DNA of 64,000 nucleotides, taken from assembly GCA_933228895.1 (NCBI GenBank), contig OW121858.1, forward strand, positions 29,225,859 to 29,289,858, read 5' to 3'. Shown one piece after another: positions 34,010 through 45,309 of the stretch. Position 1 is the stretch's first letter; every line of letters starts with the position of its first letter. The DNA comes from Platycnemis pennipes (Eukaryota; Arthropoda; Insecta; Odonata; Platycnemididae). The position numbers and the translations under genes were made by a program. The notes beneath the pieces are model-generated. The model was not told the origin of the DNA. It saw only the letters and a list, made by a program, of their open reading frames with translations, and ran no database searches.

Positions 34010-34675
34010 TTTGTGTTTATCCTCACACGATTTATCCGTTAAATTTCCTTTTCGTATCTTTTGTATAGTTATCTATATATACACACGTTTATGTACCCCT
34101 AATCTATCCTTCATTCCATCTGTCTCCGCTATAGTCTTACGAGTGGCGTACACTTCTCCCGCCTTGCACTTAAAGAAATCGATAACTCGATACGATATAT
34201 CTGTTAAATTTCCTTATCCTATCTTTTGTATAGTTGCATATACACACACGTTGAATTATCCCTAATCTATCCTTCATTCCATCTGTCTCCGCTATAGTCT
34301 TACGAGTGGCGTACACTTTTCCCGCCTTGCACTTAAACGAGTCGAAACCTCAATACGATTTATCTGTTAAATTTCCTTATCCTATCTTTTTTGTAGTTGC
34401 ATATACACACACGTTTATGCATCCCTAATCTATCCTTCATTCCCTCTTCTTACGTGTGGCGAACACTTCTCCCGACTTGCACTTAAACAAGTCGATAACT
34501 CGATACGATTTATCTGTTAAATTTCCTTATCCTATCTTTTGTATAGTTACATACACAAACACGTTAATGCATCCCTAATCTATTCTTAATTCCATCTGTC
34601 TCCGCTATAGTCTTACGAGTGGCGAACACTTCTACCGCCGAGGACCACTTAAACGAGTCGATAACTCGATCACCA
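34010..34675 (+). repeat. tandem array, four ~140-173-bp units
   Basis: The start TAAATTTCCTTATCCTATC recurs at 34041, 34205, 34378 and 34518. Each unit then has a GTATAGTT block, ACACACACG, CTAATCTATCCTTCATTCC, a CGAGTGGCG(T/A)ACACTTCT block and TCGATAACTCGATACGA. The second and third units are very alike, the fourth shorter. A looser relative begins near 33900. Confidence 0.82.
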
Positions 34676-34679
34676 GAAT

Positions 34680-35877
34680 TCGGTTCCCCGTTCCGCATTC
34701 CGCTTCGTCCATTCTCCGAAGTCACCCGAGCGAATTAAAACATAAGAACTCTTCCCCCCCCCCTTCCAACACTACAATCGCACGTGGAGCGAAAGGACAT
34801 TTTAAGTTAAGAGGGGGGAAGAAATAACGAACGAGAGGGAGGAAACGGAATTATCCCTCAAGGACCTGAACGCGGAACCGGCGAAACGTCTAAAAAAATG
34901 TATTACGGCGCCATCTATCGCGGGGAGTGCGGAGTTATCCTTTCCTTCCCGATGCTCTTTTATTTCTTTTTTCTCCAGACCGCTCTTAATTCTAAACCGT
35001 CGATTGAGATGAGGAATTCAAAAAAAAATATATATATATATTGAAAAAAAAACAAAAAAGAAACGTTTTAGTCTGTTCAAATGCGTTCGGGTTTAAGTGC
35101 AAGAGTTTGTTTGCATGTACTCACATATACGTATACGTATATGTATGTACTCACATATACATATACGTAAAGGTTATAGGAATGCAGCCAGCGCCACCAC
35201 CGTGATTGGAAGGCGGATTGGTGGGCGGGAGGAGAATTACAAAAAAAAGTTGAAGAACGAATTCCGTCCCGCGCGAGTAGATACGAACAAAAGAGTTATT
35301 CCACCCCGCGTACCTCTTACTTAGACTTGGGGTAGGGTTTTTTTTAAAATATTCCATTCCATTTGTATACGCTTTTTTTGTTTGCTTGGATTGGGTTAAG
35401 GGTGAGGGTAAGGGGGTGATGGAAGGGTAAGGGAAATTAAGTCTTTTATTCGTGTGAGAGCTCGCCCTTTTTTATTCCTGGGTTCAATTCTTCTCCGGAT
35501 TTTTTTGTGCCTTTTCCACCGCCACGCGGGGCCGTTCAGGGTTTCGAAAGGGCAATCAGGATTCCGACGTCCCGCCCGCAATATCTGCCCCTTTCCCAGG
35601 GTTAGGGGAAGGGTGGGACTATTTCTTTAAGGATACAACGGAACTGATTAACCGAGGCGAGCGTTGAAACCCTTGCAAGTTTCCCCTTATGAGTAGACAG
35701 GCCTATAAAGACTAGTACATATATCGGAAGGAAATGATGCATCATTCTTAAAATATTAAGATGTCTTAAATGAAATTTGGATAGCAGAGCGTATAACTAT
35801 CGTTGGAATAAGAATTTCTGAAGCCTTGTTCTTAGAGTAAGGAAGAAATTACTAGAAATCGGCAATCTTTTTAGTAT
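34680..35877. other. no gene; simple repeats
   Basis: Contains a TATACGTATATG-type microsatellite at 35120-35170, A-runs near 35030-35060 and a G/A-rich block at 35395-35640. Short frames on both strands lack motifs. Confidence 0.45.
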
Positions 35878-35881
35878 TTAA

Positions 35882-36698
35882 GGAAGTTCCGCTATGACTC
35901 AGCACGTAAAAATCCCGTAAAAAAGAGCTATTTGTTACTCAATGAATAAAAACCGATCCAGAAAAACACCAATATATGGAAAATCATCTATAGTCTGTGA
36001 TAACCATAGTTCACAATAATTGTAGGAGTATGATGCTATTACACAGCGCGTTGTAGTTGCATTCTATTTTAATACAAGCTCTCTTTTAACTCATTTTGAC
36101 TTCGGAACTTGACTAACGTACATTGTTGCCACGTTTAATTTCATAAAGTGAAAATACATGCTCAATCCCGCTAATACGTACTCTAAAATAGGTTAAATAT
36201 ATTCTTGCTTTGTGTTTAAAACTATTCCCTTGCAAATACAACTCTTTGTTTTGAATTCTATTAATGTTGATGTTTTTGAAAATTGTTTGGCAACAATGAC
36301 GCTGCTACCATTTGGAAAAATTGGTATTAATTACACCACGTAAACAATCAAAGAGAATATTTTACATTGCATTAACAAGATATGAAGGACCTTGTATAGG
36401 TATAAGGTATATTCCTTAATTGAGTGACATATAAATAGGCTCTTAAAGACGTTCCGTCACAAGTACCGTTGCCAATGATAACAACGTACTATAGAGCCAC
36501 TTCCATGTAACTAAAGCTTTACTGCTTTTCTACGAGGAAGATAATATAAATTTGCTACTTTTCAACAACTTTTTTCTTCAAATATATTATGGAAAGACCA
36601 AATTATTTTATTGCCAATCGATAGAAGAGCCAAAAAATGATGAGTTCTGAAATTTTCACAAAAATGACATCCACTTTACTTAATTCGGTGAAGCCTCC
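35882..36698 (-). mobile_element. MITE family A, copy A5
   Basis: Reverse copy, 817 bp, flanked by TTAA at 35878-35881 and 36699-36702. The right end AATTCGGTGAAGCCTCC is the reverse complement of the usual left end. It has lost part of the TGCTCGCC block found in A3 and A4. Confidence 0.82.
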
Positions 36699-36702
36699 TT
36701 AA

Positions 36703-36895
36703 ATGAATAATTGCCGATTCAGAAAAATACCAGTATATGGATATTCATCTGTAGGGTGATAACACGCAAAGAACACAATAACTGTACGAGTATGATGCTA
36801 TTTTATAGCGTGCAGTACTTGGATTCTATTTTAATACAAGCTCTGTTTAAACTCATTTTGACTTCGGAACATTACTGACGTGTTGTTGCCACGTG
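36703..36895 (-). mobile_element. second partial family A copy abutting A5
   Basis: ATGAATAATTGCCGATTCAG ... GACGTGTTGTTGCCACG matches the right-hand third of family A in the same orientation as A5. It starts exactly at the TTAA after A5, as if A5 had inserted at the TTAA found inside family A (the ATTTAATGAATAA site). Confidence 0.68.
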
Positions 36896-36899
36896 TTGT

Positions 36900-37218
36900 T
36901 GTGATGGCTGACTTTTTGTTTAATATCCAAAGTGAGATTATAAAATTGATCGACATAGCGAGTATGGAGGAAGTCTTTAAGAAGAGCGGGAGAAAAGAAA
37001 GGAGTCTTATGAAATCACTTAGAAGAGGAAACGAATTAATTGGTCATATCTTAAAGACATGATGTCCTGATGGTGACAATCGTCTCAGAGGGAAAAGTGA
37101 ACGGGAAGAAAACTTCAAAGGAAGGCCGCGTATTAATAAGATATTATAAAGAACAGGTCGTGAAGGATGTGAAAGGGAAGAAATATGGAAATATTAAAAG
37201 GTTTAAGCCGATAGGAGA
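36900..37218 (+). pseudogene. RTE-like LINE, 3' fragment
   Basis: In shifted + strand frames it reads RSLMKSLRRGNELIGHILK, then VSEGKVNGK, and EQVVKDVKGKKYGNIKRF, matching the C-terminal 80 residues of the LINE at 45.4 kb (LIGHILRHD, EGKVNGKNG, EQIVKDVKEKNYVNMKR). MITE D4 cuts it at 37219, and the LINE tail resumes after it at 37767. Confidence 0.82.
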
Positions 37219-37766
37219 ATGGGGGCGTTTACTCGGAATCGAAATCGCCATTTTGTGCACGAATTCGTTAGATGGAAACGAAAAAAGAATTTTTGTGAAA
37301 AAATTAATTTTCTTACCACAACCATTCACTTCAATAAATCAAAAATTAAAATTTGAGTAAAAGGTGACGCCCACCGAAAAAGCTGCTTTGATGATCATTG
37401 ACGTCATTTTCCTCCCGTCCTTGATTGTTTCTTAGGGGAAGGGAGGGGAGTGGAGGGGGGTTCTCGGAAGGTCCGCTCGCACCCATGTTGTCGCAACTGC
37501 TCCTATTGGCAGAGTGAGCTGCATTGTGTCCCCCATTGCGATGAGGCGAAGTAGCTTCGCGGGCTCGGTTGTGATTGGACGAAGTCGTTAAACGTCAGAG
37601 GTTGCACCACGCCCACTTGTCCCTAAAGGGTTAAAAAAAACATCAGTTTTTCGCCGCTTAATAATTCGAGAAATAATTGACGGATCGAAAAACGGAAAAA
37701 TACGGGTCTTTTCATTTTACAAACTCTATCAGATTCGGCAATAAAAAGTATGGTAAACGACCCCAT
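37219..37766 (-). mobile_element. MITE family D, copy D4
   Basis: 548 bp in reverse orientation from ATGGGGGCGTTTACTCGG to GGTAAACGACCCCATT, inserted in the 3' end of an RTE-like LINE fragment. Flanking GGAGA occurs on both sides (AGGAGAATGG, TTGGAGAG), but part of this may already have been present in the LINE. Confidence 0.87.
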
Positions 37767-37890
37767 TGGAGAGTTAAGACTTGAGTCCCTTAAAAACCTT
37801 AGGTTTGTTGATTAATGATGATTAAAAAACTAATTTTTACAGCCTGCATAAAAATTTAACCATGCAAGTATTGTATCTAACTCCTGTATA

Positions 37891-38032
37891 GTGTAAGAAA
37901 ACTTAACTTCGTAATTTTCTCACTTTTATTGAGGAACCAATCGATTTCCCGTGTCACTGTCAAGGGTGTTCTCTAGGAGTGTCGAGTTTCTCATTAAGAG
38001 TGTGAAAAATACAAACTTAAGTTTTCTTACAC
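37891..38032. mobile_element. short mariner-like MITE, TA target duplication
   Basis: 142 bp bounded by a near-perfect 16-bp inverted repeat, GTGTAAGAAAACTTAA at the left and TTAAGTTTTCTTACAC at the right, flanked by TA on both sides (37889-37890, 38033-38034). A TA duplication with a short palindromic body suggests a Tc1/mariner-type MITE. No other copy was noticed. Confidence 0.78.
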
Positions 38033-38034
38033 TA

Positions 38035-38937
38035 TGTCACTTTTTCGTAAGTATCGCCTTATTCTATTCAAATTTAAACTCCTTGTATGCACCTGCCGAC
38101 AAATATGGCGACCCGACTTCTAAAAATCATCGGTCACGCTTCTTGCAGTATATTGCAACCTTGTTAATCGAGATGAACTTCGATCATTTGCGATGAATTT
38201 CCTCGCGTTACCACGTGGTGGCAATATGGCCTCGCGCGCAACGAACGGTGAAAAATTTCTGATCTTTTAATCTCCCTCTTCCTTAAGCATTTCTCTCTCA
38301 ACACACACCTGATCCCTTCCCTGATCTAATTCCTTTCTCTGTCATTACCCTAATAGGTTCCTCTCAAGACTAAAAGGATAAAAAAAAGAAGCCTTTACAT
38401 GAACGCGTCAAGACGTTCCTCGCGCTCGAAACTTCGGCGTCTTCTCATGTTTTCGGTCGTCATGGCAATCATCCTGATTGGTCACGTCCCGCGAGTGCGC
38501 GCGAAGGGCGAACAGTTGACTGCCGACGTGCGGGACGACGCGACAGCTCACGCCACCCATAGATAAGACAGAGTGTCTCCCGGAAGTTACGTAACTTCCG
38601 GAATCGATAATGAGTTTTCACCTTGATCGACTTCTGACCTCTCGAACGTCTTAAGGAAACTTGTTTGCTAATGGTTTCTCGCGTTGACGGAAGACATGAT
38701 ATCATCATCATCGCCTTCATTTTAATGCATGTTGTATTATTAGAAAAACAAATGAAGGCATGTAATAATTTTTTACCGGTAGCTTTTTTATCTCGTCTCT
38801 GTGTGGAAAAAAACAATTGGGTATATATTGAAATTTGTATCTCCTGTATTAGCGATGCCAAATTTTATCGGAAATTTAAAGATATATGAGCCAAATTACT
38901 CAACTATGTAAATGTCAGTATACCAAACTTAACCACA
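38035..38937. other. no recognisable feature
   Basis: Mixed composition. GC-richer at 38395-38600, where frames on the minus strand (130 codons) are arginine-rich and without domains. Confidence 0.4.
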
Positions 38938-39720
38938 ATGGGGAATATGCATGAATTTTGTTCCTCGAAGATTAATGATGCACTTGATGCGAAATTTTCT
39001 CACCAATTTAAATTATGCAAGTCAAATTTTTCTACGCCCACCACAAAGATTATTAAATGATATTAAAATGTTCCCGCAAATTGACGAAAGTCACGTGACC
39101 TGATACGCCTTCTGACGTCACTGCACGGTATAGGTTTCATATTGCTACGGAGATAGACATTTATTTTTTAACAGAAAACGAAGTGAATATATTGTTTTGA
39201 GGTTTTTAGCCGTTTCTCGTACGAAACGCTTACTGATAAAATACTTAAAAAAGCAAATTCCGAGAATTCTACTTTGGTTGGCTCCCTTATGGCGGCGTTC
39301 TCCTTAAAATAAAAACCAGCGATTGCTTAGACGTAGTAGAAATTCTTGGGCACTAAACAGGCATTATATAATTAATGGACGATTTGCTCGTTACAATCCA
39401 TACGTAAATAAAAATTCGAAATACAAACATTTATTGCATTAAACAAATGAGATAAATACATGCGTTATCGCCTAGGTATTCATTTAACAACTTACCTCCA
39501 CGCATAGCAACAGATAAACAACGCCCATAGTGACACCGTGCCGTGACGTCAGGCGTGACGTCGTTTTTTTAATAAGCTGCCGAAAAAGTACAATTTTCAA
39601 AGAGTAATATCTTTGTAACGCAACTTAATTATTCAGCTAAATTTCCTACAAGCACATTTTAGCTAATGAACTTCACATTCAAATATTTATAAAAAATAGT
39701 GCATGTTCCTCTTTTCGGAA
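38938..39720 (+). mobile_element. MITE family C, copy C2
   Basis: Close relative of C1: AATGGGGAATATGCATGAAT at the left, TGCATGTTCC at the right, and the block GTGGGCG-region CTACGCCCACCACAAAGATT in between. The right terminus has lost the CCCATT end. Confidence 0.8.
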
Positions 39721-39914
39721 TGAGAAGAAATCGTAAGAAACTATTCCTTGAAAATCGATGATAACTTAATGGATTGTTATTTTTTCTGTACTTATGTTCA
39801 ACTGATAACAAGTGTGTAATTTAGTTTCTTTACGATAAGAGGAATGATCAATTGTACCTGATCAACTAATGTGCGTTCCTCTTCCTAACTATTTTTGCCT
39901 ATGAACAAGCAGAT

Positions 39915-40245
39915 TTCGATATTCGATACCCTAAAATCACGATATATACTGAAATGACGGAATCGAATTATCAGCGGATATGACGGAATCGACATGTCAA
40001 CCGATATTACTATATTCCGATGTCCACCTATGTCGTGATAACGATGTTAATACATCGATATCAAAATTCAATCATACGACAATTTACCGATTCGTACCAA
40101 TATGATGGTTTCCCAATATCAACCAATATGTTTATATAACGATATCATCCGATATTCGATGTCACGATATCCCTGTAACCACCAATATGGCGATATCAAC
40201 AAATATCCGATATTGAGATATACTTACGTCAACCAATATTACGGT
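39915..40245. repeat. CGATAT-rich repeat, copy matched at 44.96 kb
   Basis: Begins CGATATTCGATACCCTAAAA and contains TGACGGAATCGAATTATCAG and AATATGATGGTTTCCCAATA. The same blocks in the same order occur at 44960-45270, so this is a dispersed, not just low-complexity, sequence. Confidence 0.75.
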
Positions 40246-40259
40246 TTTGTTAAGTGCGT

Positions 40260-40970
40260 CAAATAATGTCTTCTCCTTGGGGGTTATTCTGTAATCTCAC
40301 CTTTTTAAATGACTCTTTGCGGGAAAGGCGGGAGATCCGTTTCGCTCTCTTAATGATCGGCTCACGAACGGTTCGTGAATTGTCAGCAACATTGTTTGGG
40401 AAATAGTGATACAAAATATATGCACAGATAATTCAAGCTTATAATAAAATAAGAATTTCAAACAAAGCATACCTTCAAGTGCCCAATATATTGCAGTTGA
40501 AAGTGCTCAAGTTCTTTATGTTATACAAATTCCAAAAATACAATTTAAAATCGATTCTATCTTTCTCGCTCTTGCTTTTTTTCTCCAACTCAAGTGGAAA
40601 CGATGGTGGCTCTATTTCACGTTCTTTAATGAAGACGAGATGGGAACTAATGGCAGGCGTGGAGATAATGAAACGGATCAAGAGTCGAAAGATACGGATC
40701 AGATGAGCGGATTAATCGTCCAAAAAGACCAGCTCATGACCGGCAGTTCACCGCTCGAGATCCGAAGATGGTCACGCCGCCTGGGTGGCGGAGTTTTAAC
40801 TACGAAAAAGTGACATTTTATATGACGTATTCACACTAAAGTGAGATCACAAAATGAACCGCCAGAACCCGAAGGTAAGCATAAAAAAAATGTTGACAGA
40901 ATATTTAGATTTAATCTTCGGATACTTCGCTAACAATCGAGTGATCATAATATTTTGTCGGCAGTAGGCC
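40260..40970. other. no recognisable feature
   Basis: AT-rich DNA with two mirror-image frames of about 70 codons at 40475-40706 (shadows of each other) and no motif. Confidence 0.45.
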
Positions 40971-41745
40971 AATGGGGAACATGCACTATTTTTTATAACT
41001 CTTTGAATTTGAATTTTATTAGCTGAAATGAGCTTGCCGGAAATTTCGCTGAAGAATTAAGTCGTGTTGCAAAGATATTACTTTTTTAAAAATTGTACTT
41101 TTTCGGCAGCTTCTTAAAACGTGACGTCATCGCATGACGTCACGCCACGGTATCATTATGGACGTTGTTTATCTGTTGCTATGCGTGGAGGTAATTTGGT
41201 AAATGAGTTATTGGCGATAACGTATGTATTTATCCCATTTGTTTAGTGCAATAAACGATTATATTTCGATTTTTTATTTACTTAGCATGGATGGTAACGA
41301 GCAAATCGTCCATTAATTATATAATGCCTGTTTAGTGCCCAAGAATTTCTACTACGTATGTGCAATCGCTGTTTCTTTAAGAAGAACGCCGCCATACAGG
41401 AGTCAACCAAAGGAAATTGTCGGAATGTGCTTTTTTAAGTATTTTTTCAGTCATCGTTTCTTTAGAGAAACAGCTAAAAACCTCAAAACAATGTATTTTC
41501 TTCGTTTTCCTTCAAATATAAATGTCTATCTCCGTAGCAATATGGAACCTATACAGTGCAGTGACGTCAGAAGGCGTTTCGGGTCACGTGACATTCGTCA
41601 ATTTGCGGGAACATTTTAATATCATTTAATAATATTTGTGGTGGGCGTAGAAAAATTTCGGTTGTATAATTTAAACTGGTGAGAAAATTTCGCATCAAGT
41701 GCATCATTAATCTTCGAGAAACAAATTTCATGCATATTCCACATT
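40971..41745 (-). mobile_element. MITE family C, copy C3
   Basis: 775 bp: AATGGGGAACATGCACTATT at the left and ATGCATATTCCACATT at the right. The TTCGGCAGC and GTGACGTCATCGCATGACGT blocks are typical of the family. Confidence 0.83.
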
Positions 41746-42428
41746 GCTGCCATGGAGATACTTGCCCATTGTTGTCGGTCTTACAAAGATCTCGCTTCTC
41801 AAATCAGCCGCTGTGTACTATTCAAGTACCCCAGTACATTCCAGTAGTTTCCAGCACCTTCTTGATTGTAATGATTATTGTATGAAAGTATTGCGTTGTT
41901 TTTGTGCAAACATCCCCTGCCAATCACAGTTTTTATATCTTCTTTTGGACGTTTTTTAGTTTGTGGATGAAACACGTGTTTGGCGCCACTTTAGCGTGGG
42001 AAACTCATGATATTATGACACTTGAAGGACGTCGATACCGTTCACAGATGGCGACTCCGTCGCCGCTACGCTTTTCCTCCATTCAGTTGTTTTTTTATAA
42101 TTTTATATTTTCCCATCATTCAGCGCGATTGAGACAAATCCTCTTTGATTGCCTCTCGAGAGGGGACCGACTCAAGAGGGAATGACCCGGCTCTCCACGA
42201 GAGCCATTAATGTCATCTCGACGACCAAATCGTGCGGTGGGCCGTTTCGTTCCCCTCCGTATTAAGGGTTTAAGGGTTCCTTGTCACGACACCCTGGAGA
42301 GGGACCACCCTTCGGTGACACGGATTTGAAAAAAAATATAATAAATCCAATTTCAGTCGAGGGTTTTGGGGGAGGTTCGGTTATGTAATTTTTTTTTTTG
42401 GATCGAGATTAGCTCTCCACTATCGATT
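41746..42428. other. no recognisable feature
   Basis: Unique-looking sequence; GC-richer at 42140-42310. Frames up to 93 codons, no motif. Confidence 0.4.
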
Positions 42429-43035
42429 GACCGACTCGTACGAATCGGTCGTGTGATTCGTTCATCTATAAGTGTGTAGCAGAGTGAAAGCTATCTTTAG
42501 GGCGTATGAATGTTAACCTTTTCAAAGTTATCGGTCGTGTGATTCGTTCATCTTTAAATCCGTGTTTAGCGGAGATCTACCTTTACTGCGTATGGCAAAT
42601 GAACCGGGTCTGATGAGTCTGACGTGCGATTCCCGCAGCTGTAATTGCGCAGAAGCTTTTAAACCGCCTCTTTGACCGTATGGCTATATAGACCGACTCC
42701 AACGAAATAGTAATACGATTCGTTCATCTATAAATGAGCAGAAACCTCTAGGCTAGCAACTGAAATCACCCTTTAGTGCGTATGAAGATTGACCGACTCC
42801 GAGGAATCGGTGGTGTGATTCGTTCACGTATATATACGTATTAGGAGCAAATCTCCCTTTTGGGGCGTATGGCGATTGACCCGATTCATATGAATCTTTC
42901 GTGCGATTCGTTCAGCTAAAATTGCCTAGCATTCAACTGAAAGCCTAGAGCGTATGGCGGTTGACCGACTCGAAGGAATCGGTCTTGCGAATCGTTCATC
43001 TATAAATTCGTAACAACCTGAAAACCAACTGTAGG
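42429..43035 (+). repeat. palindromic tandem repeat, ~88-bp unit, seven copies
   Basis: Unit starts at 42429, about 42521, 42601, 42691, 42791, 42878 and 42963 (80-100 bp apart). Each starts with a near-palindrome GACCGACTC-NNN-GAATCGGTC, follows with GTGTGATTCGTTCATCTATA and ends with GCGTATGGCGATT. The middle of the unit varies in length and sequence while the two ends stay constant. No similar array was noticed elsewhere in the window. Confidence 0.82.
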
Positions 43036-43199
43036 GAGTATGGCAGGGGGTTTCGAACTAATAAATCTGGACCTAATTAATGAATGACTGAGAAACATGA
43101 ACGAAGACAGCAACAGATAAGACAAGGATGTAATTAAGAAGACTTTCGTGAATATCAAGAGTTCAGCTGGTTGGAGACTTAAGAAGTGCAAAAGACCTA

Positions 43200-44250
43200 T
43201 ATCGCAGAAGCGTCGATTATCGACTTTGCGATGTAAATAGGAAATATCGTGACAATGGTTTTCATCGAGACATCGGTTGATATCGGGATATCGTCATTAT
43301 GATTTATATCGGGTAATAGTTTTATAGGTTGATATCGTTATATCGTCATATTGGTTTATATCGGTAAATCGATTGTTATCGGGACATTGTCATAAGAGTT
43401 GATATCTGGATATCGTGTTATCGATAATCGGTTGTTATCGGGATATATGCTTATATCGTGTTATCTTTTGATATCCGTATCTTGTCATATCGATCTATAG
43501 CGGGATGTCATCAGATCTATATATATCGGGATATTGTCAGATCTATATATATCGGGATATTTTCAGATCTATATATATCGGGATATTGTCTTGTCGGTTG
43601 ATATCGATGTATCGTCATATCGATTTATGTCGGTAAATCGGTTGATATCGATGTATCGTCATATTGATTTATATCGGTAAATCGATTGTTATCGGGATAT
43701 TGTCATAAGCGTTGATATCTGGATGTTGTGTTCTTTATAATCGGTTGATATAGGGATATATGCTGATATAGTGATATCTTTTGATATCCGTATATTTTCA
43801 TATCGATTTATATCGGGATGTCATCAGATCTATATATATCGGGATATTGTCAGATCTATATATATCGGGATATTTTCAGATCTATATATATCGGGATATT
43901 GTCTTGTCGGTTGATATCGATGTATCGTCATATCGATTTATGTCGGTAAATCGGTTGATATCGATGTATCGTCATATTGATTTATGTCGGTAAATCGGTT
44001 GATATCTGGATATCGTGTAATCGATAATTGCTTGATATCGGGATATCGTTTGGTATGGTGATGTATTTTGCCATCGGGATATTGTCATATGGATTTATAT
44101 CGGAATATCGTCATTTCGATTCATATCGGGATATCGTCACATCGTCACATTTATATTGCTATATCGTCATATTGGTTTATATGTGGAATATCGCGATATC
44201 GCGTTCGCTGCCGTTTTAATACCACCTCGAAATATCGAGTGCGTGTCGCA
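43200..44250 (+). repeat. GATATC-rich satellite with 313-bp higher-order period
   Basis: Nearly every 15-25 bases repeat a variant of ATATCGG, GATATCG or ATATCGTCAT. Within it, a long unit starting ATATCCGTAT at 43471 recurs at 43784 (313 bp later), including three successive copies of ATCTATATATATCGGGATAT and two of GGTTGATATCGATGTATCG. It is palindrome-rich on every scale. Confidence 0.88.
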
Positions 44251-44270
44251 TATCGAAGACAATGTATCGT

Positions 44271-44855
44271 ACTATAACACTTCTTACTGTTACTGTCTTC
44301 ACTGCTTCTTAAGTGTCTGTAATCTTACATTACTCCAGGCGTTGAAGAGATGTCACTTAAAGACGTGACCTATTTATCTTACAGCATGTATGTACACATA
44401 CATACACCAAATATGTCCCGAGTCACCTTGTGCGTAAAGTCAACAATCAGCGCATTGTTCCCACGCCTTCATTTGTTTCATGGGAAACCATGGGCAATAA
44501 TGGGGGACGATAACAATGAAATCGTAATGAGACATCTATCTCTCTCTCTACTCTAATGGAGTGTGCGGTGACGTGTACTGATCGCGCGGAATTGTGGGAA
44601 AAAGGGAGAGTGGAGATTTCAATCTGTAACGGACAATCCGCAGGTGGAGGAGTGGGGGGAGTCAAATGGGAAATGGGATCTCTCGAATTTGAAATCAAAT
44701 GGAGCACGCGATATTTAGAATTGCTTGCAGCATTCTAGAAATTTTTAAGAGGCTAAAAAAATTCTTCTTGATAGAAATGTAAAAAAAAACAAATTCCATT
44801 GTTGTCCGTTTTATTTAAATTTTAAAAAGTATCCGGAAAAAAACATTAAGGAAAT
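44271..44855. other. no recognisable feature
   Basis: Short frames on both strands, including mirror frames at 44447-44738. No motif; likely chance. Confidence 0.4.
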
Positions 44856-44859
44856 TATC

Positions 44860-45300
44860 GATACCCCGGTATAAATCGATATTACATCTGCCCGAATTGA
44901 ATGATATCAAGTAATGTCTTTTATTTAATAATAAAAAACGAATGAATTTAAACCGATATTCGATACCCTGAAACCGCGATATTTACTGAAATGACGGAAT
45001 CGAATTATCAGCCTATATGACGGAATCGACATACCAACCGATATTACGATATCCCGACGTCAACCGGAGTTCTTGATCACGATATCAACACATCGATATT
45101 CAAATTGAATCAAACGACGATACACCGGTTCCCATCAACTTGATGGTTTTCCAATATCGACCAATGTGTCGCTATAACGACTTCAATCAATATCCGATAT
45201 AACGATATCCCGATTTCAACCTATTCGTCGGTATCAAATCGTATCGGATATTACGATATCCTGATGTTAACTAATGTTACGATATCCAGATGCCAACCTG
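44860..45300. repeat. CGATAT-rich repeat, matches 39.9 kb
   Basis: From ATCGATACCCCGGTATAAAT to CCTGATGTTAACTAATGTTA. 44960-45270 lines up with 39915-40245 (TGACGGAATCGAATTATCAG in both). It runs straight into the 3' end of the RTE-like LINE. Confidence 0.75.
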
Positions 45301-45309
45301 TGTTACGAG

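Noticed and set aside
42600..42640. Hammerhead-ribozyme-like CTGATGAG
   Set aside because: The word occurs in only one of seven tandem units, the expected GAAA after stem II is missing, and the unit consensus at that position differs.
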